NCBI RefSeq assembly: GCF_000813725.1
Contig: NZ_JWLD01000020.1
Coordinates: forward strand, 62,001 to 126,000
Source: Leisingera sp. ANG-Vp
GTDB lineage: Bacteria > Pseudomonadota > Alphaproteobacteria > Rhodobacterales > Rhodobacteraceae
DNA length: 64,000 nt
Direction of reading: 5' to 3'
The position numbers and the translations under genes are program-made. Below the pieces are notes generated by a model. The model was not told where the DNA came from. It worked only from the letters and a program-made list of their open reading frames with translations, and did not search any database. Shown here one piece after another: positions 61,076 through 64,000 of the stretch (its first letter is position 1; the number at the start of each line of letters is the position of its first letter).

Positions 61076-63283
61076 TCAGAACAGGAAATCCGCCGCATCC
61101 AGCTGCCGCGGCAGCAGCCCCTCGAGAAACAGCTGGCCGCCGCCGGTTTCGATCAATGTGCCGCCGTCCAGGCGGCTGATGCCCAGTGCCTGATAGCCGC
61201 CCGCCAGCCCGTCGAGGCGGATCAGGTCGCTGCCCGGGGTGAAGCCGGAAATGGTGTCGCGGCCATGACCGGCAGCAAACACAAAGACATCGTTGCCGGT
61301 GCCTGCCCACAGCAGGTCGTTTCCGGCGCCGCCCACCAGCGTGTCTGCGCCGGAATGACCCAGCAGCCGGTCAGCGCCGGCGCCGCCCTCAAGCCAGTCA
61401 TTGCCCGCCTCGCCCAGCAGGCGGTCGTTGTTCTGGCCGCCGAACAGCTGGTCGCCCTCGTTGCCGCCGAACAGCTCGTCGTTTCCCCAGCCGCCCCACA
61501 ACAGGTCATAACCGCCCTGGCCATACAGATGGTCGGCCCCGGCTTCGCCCTTCAGCCGGTCGCCCTGAAACCCGCCCCACAGCCAGTCGTCGCCGCTGCC
61601 GCCGCGCAGTGTGTCATGGCCGGAGTTGCCTACCAGCGTGTCACGGCCGTCATCGCCCTGCAGCCAGTCGCTGCCGCCGTCGCCCTGCAGCCTGTCGTTG
61701 CGCATGCCGCCGAACAGCTGGTCGCCGTGGTTGCCGCCAAACAGGCGGTCATCGCCCTGACCGCCCCACAGCAGGTCAAAACCGTCCTGGCCAAAGAGCC
61801 GGTCTGCGCCGTCGCCGCCCTGCAGCCGGTCGCTCTGCTGACCGCCCCAAAGCACATCATTGCCGTTGCCGCCCAGCAGCGTGTCATTACCTGTCCTGCC
61901 GGCAATGGTGTCATTTCCGTTCTGGCCGCTGATGCGGTTGCCGGCGGTATTGCCGATAACCCGGTCGTCGCCTGAGCCGGCAATCAGGTTTTCAATCACG
62001 GTGCCGCGTGCGATTCCGATATTGCCGGTCAGCCCGCCGACATCGGAGAACTGCCCGGCCCGCAGGTCGGCGCGGCTGTCCTGAAAATAGCGGCTGATGT
62101 CCAGCGTATCGACACCGCTTTGATCGTAGATGGTATAGGCGACGTCATTGCCTTCATAGTCGTTCCGCTGGTTGAAATAATCGTTCAGCACGCCGGTCAG
62201 CCGGCTGCCGCCGCCCCAGGTGGTGTTTCCGGCGGTTGCCCCTTTATCGCCGGGTGCTCCGTAGAGGTCCTGGATTGCGATGATGTCGGCCTGCATCGGA
62301 GTCAGCAGATACGCAGTGCTGGCATCCACAGTAGTGTTTTCGCCTTGGCTGAAATAGGACATCACCGACAGCTGCCAGCTGTCATTGGAGAATTCCTCGT
62401 CAGAACCGTAGCTGCCGCTGCCGTTGTAATTGCCCTGATGCCCCAGTCCCAGCGCATGGCCGATCTCATGGACGTAGGTCTGGTAAGAATAGCTGTCGAT
62501 GCTGCTGCCGTAATAGGACAGCCAGGAGGTGCCGACGTTCACAGTGGAGGACTGAATAATGCCGTTTGTTACATTTGAAAACGCATAGGCTCCGGACTCT
62601 TCGTCGTCAAAGGTGATGTCCGCGTTTTGGGTGGTCTCTGCAAACGTGATATCCGCAACCATTTCCCAGGCCTCTAGCGCCCAGCGGGCGAGCTGCCTGC
62701 CGTCGGCCGTCAAACCGCTCAGATCCACGGTGATGACATTGTCCCCGGAGGTGTCAAAGCGTCTGGGCGATTGCCCGACATCCTGCCAGAAGCCATCTGT
62801 CAGATACCCGGCCAGCTGGTCCAGGGTGCCTGGTGCGGCGGGCTCCGGCGGCGTGTCTTCCTCGACCGATATGGTATAGCTGCCCGCGTAACGGTCGCTG
62901 TAAGCGCCGGCGCTGATGTAGTAGGTGCCGGATGTGCTTGCGGAGAAAGTGAGCAGGGATTCCCATTGGCCGCTGCCGCCGTCATCGTCGAGGTCAACCA
63001 GAACGCCGTCTGCCGAATACAGCCGCAAGTACGGATCGTACAGCGTGCCGCCGCCGCTGGCCTGGCCTGTGATTTCAATTGTGTAGGTTTCGCCAGCATG
63101 AAAGTCGATGGCGACCCAATCCCTGTCGCCGGCGCTGGAGAGGTTGCCTTCGAAGGTGTCTCCTTCGGACATGCTGTAGCGTGTCGACGTTCCCGCAGCA
63201 GCGTCTGTCGTTTCTACCACTCTGGCGGATGCCACGCCGTCAGTTTCGCCTGTATGAGCAATACTGTTGTGGTCCAGACGCAT
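61076..63283 (-). CDS. M10/serralysin-type RTX metalloprotease
   Basis: From the ATG at 63283 (SD GGAAGGA) the product is 735 aa. Residues about 45-145 form a PPC-like domain (DTFEGNLSSAGDRDWVAIDF), followed by a zinc metalloprotease domain with HEIGHALGLGH (near residue 270) and Met-turn SVMSYF. A long RTX region (about 440-700) follows, with glycine/aspartate nonapeptides in an unusual WGG/FGG-rich form (GGDGADRLFGQDGFDLLWGG). The C-terminus LPRQLDAADFLF fits a type I secretion signal. Calcium in the exterior would fold it after export. It is probably an extracellular nutrient or matrix protease; the exporter genes are not adjacent. Confidence 0.9.
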   Translation of the reverse strand: MRLDHNSIAHTGETDGVASARVVETTDAAAGTSTRYSMSEGDTFEGNLSSAGDRDWVAIDFHAGETYTIEITGQASGGGTLYDPYLRLYSADGVLVDLDDDGGSGQWESLLTFSASTSGTYYISAGAYSDRYAGSYTISVEEDTPPEPAAPGTLDQLAGYLTDGFWQDVGQSPRRFDTSGDNVITVDLSGLTADGRQLARWALEAWEMVADITFAETTQNADITFDDEESGAYAFSNVTNGIIQSSTVNVGTSWLSYYGSSIDSYSYQTYVHEIGHALGLGHQGNYNGSGSYGSDEEFSNDSWQLSVMSYFSQGENTTVDASTAYLLTPMQADIIAIQDLYGAPGDKGATAGNTTWGGGSRLTGVLNDYFNQRNDYEGNDVAYTIYDQSGVDTLDISRYFQDSRADLRAGQFSDVGGLTGNIGIARGTVIENLIAGSGDDRVIGNTAGNRISGQNGNDTIAGRTGNDTLLGGNGNDVLWGGQQSDRLQGGDGADRLFGQDGFDLLWGGQGDDRLFGGNHGDQLFGGMRNDRLQGDGGSDWLQGDDGRDTLVGNSGHDTLRGGSGDDWLWGGFQGDRLKGEAGADHLYGQGGYDLLWGGWGNDELFGGNEGDQLFGGQNNDRLLGEAGNDWLEGGAGADRLLGHSGADTLVGGAGNDLLWAGTGNDVFVFAAGHGRDTISGFTPGSDLIRLDGLAGGYQALGISRLDGGTLIETGGGQLFLEGLLPRQLDAADFLF

Positions 63284-63522
63284 GAAACAATTCCTTCCTT
63301 CCAGCTGCCAATTGCCGGCGGGGTTTGCAGACACCTGTCAATTTCAAAGAGAAATTCCGGTTTCAGCCGCAATCAATACGCTCATAACCGCTAATAAAAT
63401 TCGAGTTAAAGACTGAAATTCCATACTTTGATCCGACAGTGGCTGAAACAGCTCAAAAACTGCAGGGAATTCAGCGGCATCCTGCATTGGATGGCCGTCA
63501 GAAACAGTATGTTGCTGGAAAA

Positions 63523-63609
63523 TGGTGCCCAGGAGAGGACTCGAACCTCCACGTCCATACGGACACTAGCACCTGAAGCTAGCGCGTCTACCAATTCCGC
63601 CACCTGGGC
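63523..63609 (-). tRNA. tRNA-Leu(CAG)
   Basis: The 87-nt gene has acceptor GCCCAGG, D-arm TGGCGGAATTGGTAGACGC, anticodon loop TTCAGGT (anticodon CAG, codon CUG), a long variable arm (GTGTCCGTATGGACG) typical of tRNA-Leu, T-arm GGAGGTTCGAGTCCT and CCTGGGC-A-CCA. The CCA end is encoded. Confidence 0.97.
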
Positions 63610-63766
63610 CGGTGCCGTGTGAGGCGCATATATGCCTGTTTGCGGGGGGCGTCAAACGGAAACGCCCGGAGGCGGACAGGTATTTCGCACCAAATGCCCG
63701 GCGTCACGGTTCTGTTAAGCTGGCGCGCTATGGCTGCGGCCAAGCGATCAGGCTGGGGCGCACCGC

Positions 63767-64000
63767 ATGAAGTACCGCACCATCTTTCTGTCGGATATTC
63801 ACCTGGGCACTCCCGGCTGCCAGGCAGAGCTGCTTCTGGACTTCCTGAACCGGCATGAGGCCGAGAGCTATTACCTGGTCGGCGACATTATCGACGCCTG
63901 GCGGATCAGGCGCAAAGGCTTCCTATGGCCGCAGGCGCACAACGATGTGGTGCAGGCGTTGCTGGCCAAGGCCCATGGCGGCGCCAGCATCTATCTGATC
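63767..64000 (+). CDS. LpxH-like metallophosphoesterase, 3' truncated by window end
   Basis: The frame from the ATG at 63767 runs to the window edge. The 78 visible residues begin MKYRTIFLSDIHLGTPGCQA and contain YYLVGDIIDAW, the D-x-H and GDxxD motifs of calcineurin-type phosphoesterases. The closest idea is UDP-2,3-diacylglucosamine hydrolase (LpxH) or a related lipid A-type hydrolase, in keeping with the nearby LPS genes. The remaining catalytic His residues lie outside the window, so the subfamily is uncertain. Confidence 0.75.
   Translation, partial: MKYRTIFLSDIHLGTPGCQAELLLDFLNRHEAESYYLVGDIIDAWRIRRKGFLWPQAHNDVVQALLAKAHGGASIYLI

Noticed and set aside
61064-61975. 303-codon plus-strand frame opposite the RTX protease
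   Set aside because: The pseudo-repeats (QPVVA/QPVI) are the complement of RTX repeats, not a separate repeat protein.
1150-64000. CRISPR array, prophage or insertion sequence
   Set aside because: No regularly spaced direct repeats, integrase, transposase or phage structural genes were seen anywhere in the window.

Overview
The window looks like a chromosomal stretch of a marine alphaproteobacterium of the Roseobacter group (Rhodobacteraceae). This rests on the GC-rich coding bias, the gene repertoire (NaChBac-type sodium channel, NDUFAF5-like methyltransferase, APH-M23-aminotransferase fusion, serralysin-type RTX protease, an alphaproteobacterial RpoH-type promoter before dnaK) and gene order. 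Genus and species cannot be fixed from the sequence alone. Most of the window is housekeeping DNA. There is no prophage, insertion sequence, integrase or CRISPR array that I can see.

Layout. 1-4.5 kb: a truncated response regulator/PP2C phosphatase, a NUDIX hydrolase, then hslO, a CoA-pyrophosphatase-like NUDIX gene and a CCA-adding-type nucleotidyltransferase in an overlapping run. 4.6-12.9 kb: a possible leader peptide, two tandem ABC exporters, an RlmD/TrmA-type RNA methyltransferase, a one-domain voltage-gated sodium channel, two L,D-transpeptidases with a CAP-domain lipoprotein between them, and a tiny secreted protein. 12.9-20.4 kb: a three-domain kinase/M23/phospho-lyase-like protein, hemH, an NDUFAF5-like methyltransferase, comF, grxC, a nitrilase and a MarR regulator. 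20.4-25.7 kb: a probable 6S RNA beside a strongly structured element, ubiG, a proline iminopeptidase with a half-length solute-binding protein, and an ECF sigma/anti-sigma pair divergent from a YceI-cytochrome c fusion.

25.9-31.3 kb is the rimP-nusA-ylxR-infB operon behind a hairpin-rich leader. 31.6-40.9 kb holds a 44-codon-class small gene, mutT-argJ-parvulin, secA, two envelope proteins of unknown function (one a PBP-OmpA fusion) and radC. 41.3-45.5 kb holds a small DNA-binding-like protein, dnaJ-dnaK with an RpoH-like promoter, and alkB.

45.6-55.6 kb is the most coherent accessory block: an orphan capsule-type ABC-2 permease, cysQ, kdsB, galU, galE, two paralogous glycosyltransferases, a GT14-like protein and a large sulfotransferase. 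The set suggests a sulfated surface glycan: GalU/GalE supply UDP-sugars, the transferases build, the sulfotransferase decorates from PAPS, and CysQ clears the PAP by-product. 55.9-60.7 kb is the envelope operon rnd-kdsD-lptC-lptA-lptB-hpf-ptsN, without the rpoN found between lptB and hpf in enterobacteria. The window closes with tRNA-Thr(CGT), an M10/RTX protease, tRNA-Leu(CAG) and the start of an LpxH-like phosphoesterase.

At the DNA level I found an apparent family of dispersed intergenic hairpin repeats (four copies, near 11.14, 37.3, 40.07 and 55.6 kb) whose stems differ in sequence but keep pairing, a 17-bp perfect inverted repeat at 25.65 kb, and several strong intrinsic terminators.
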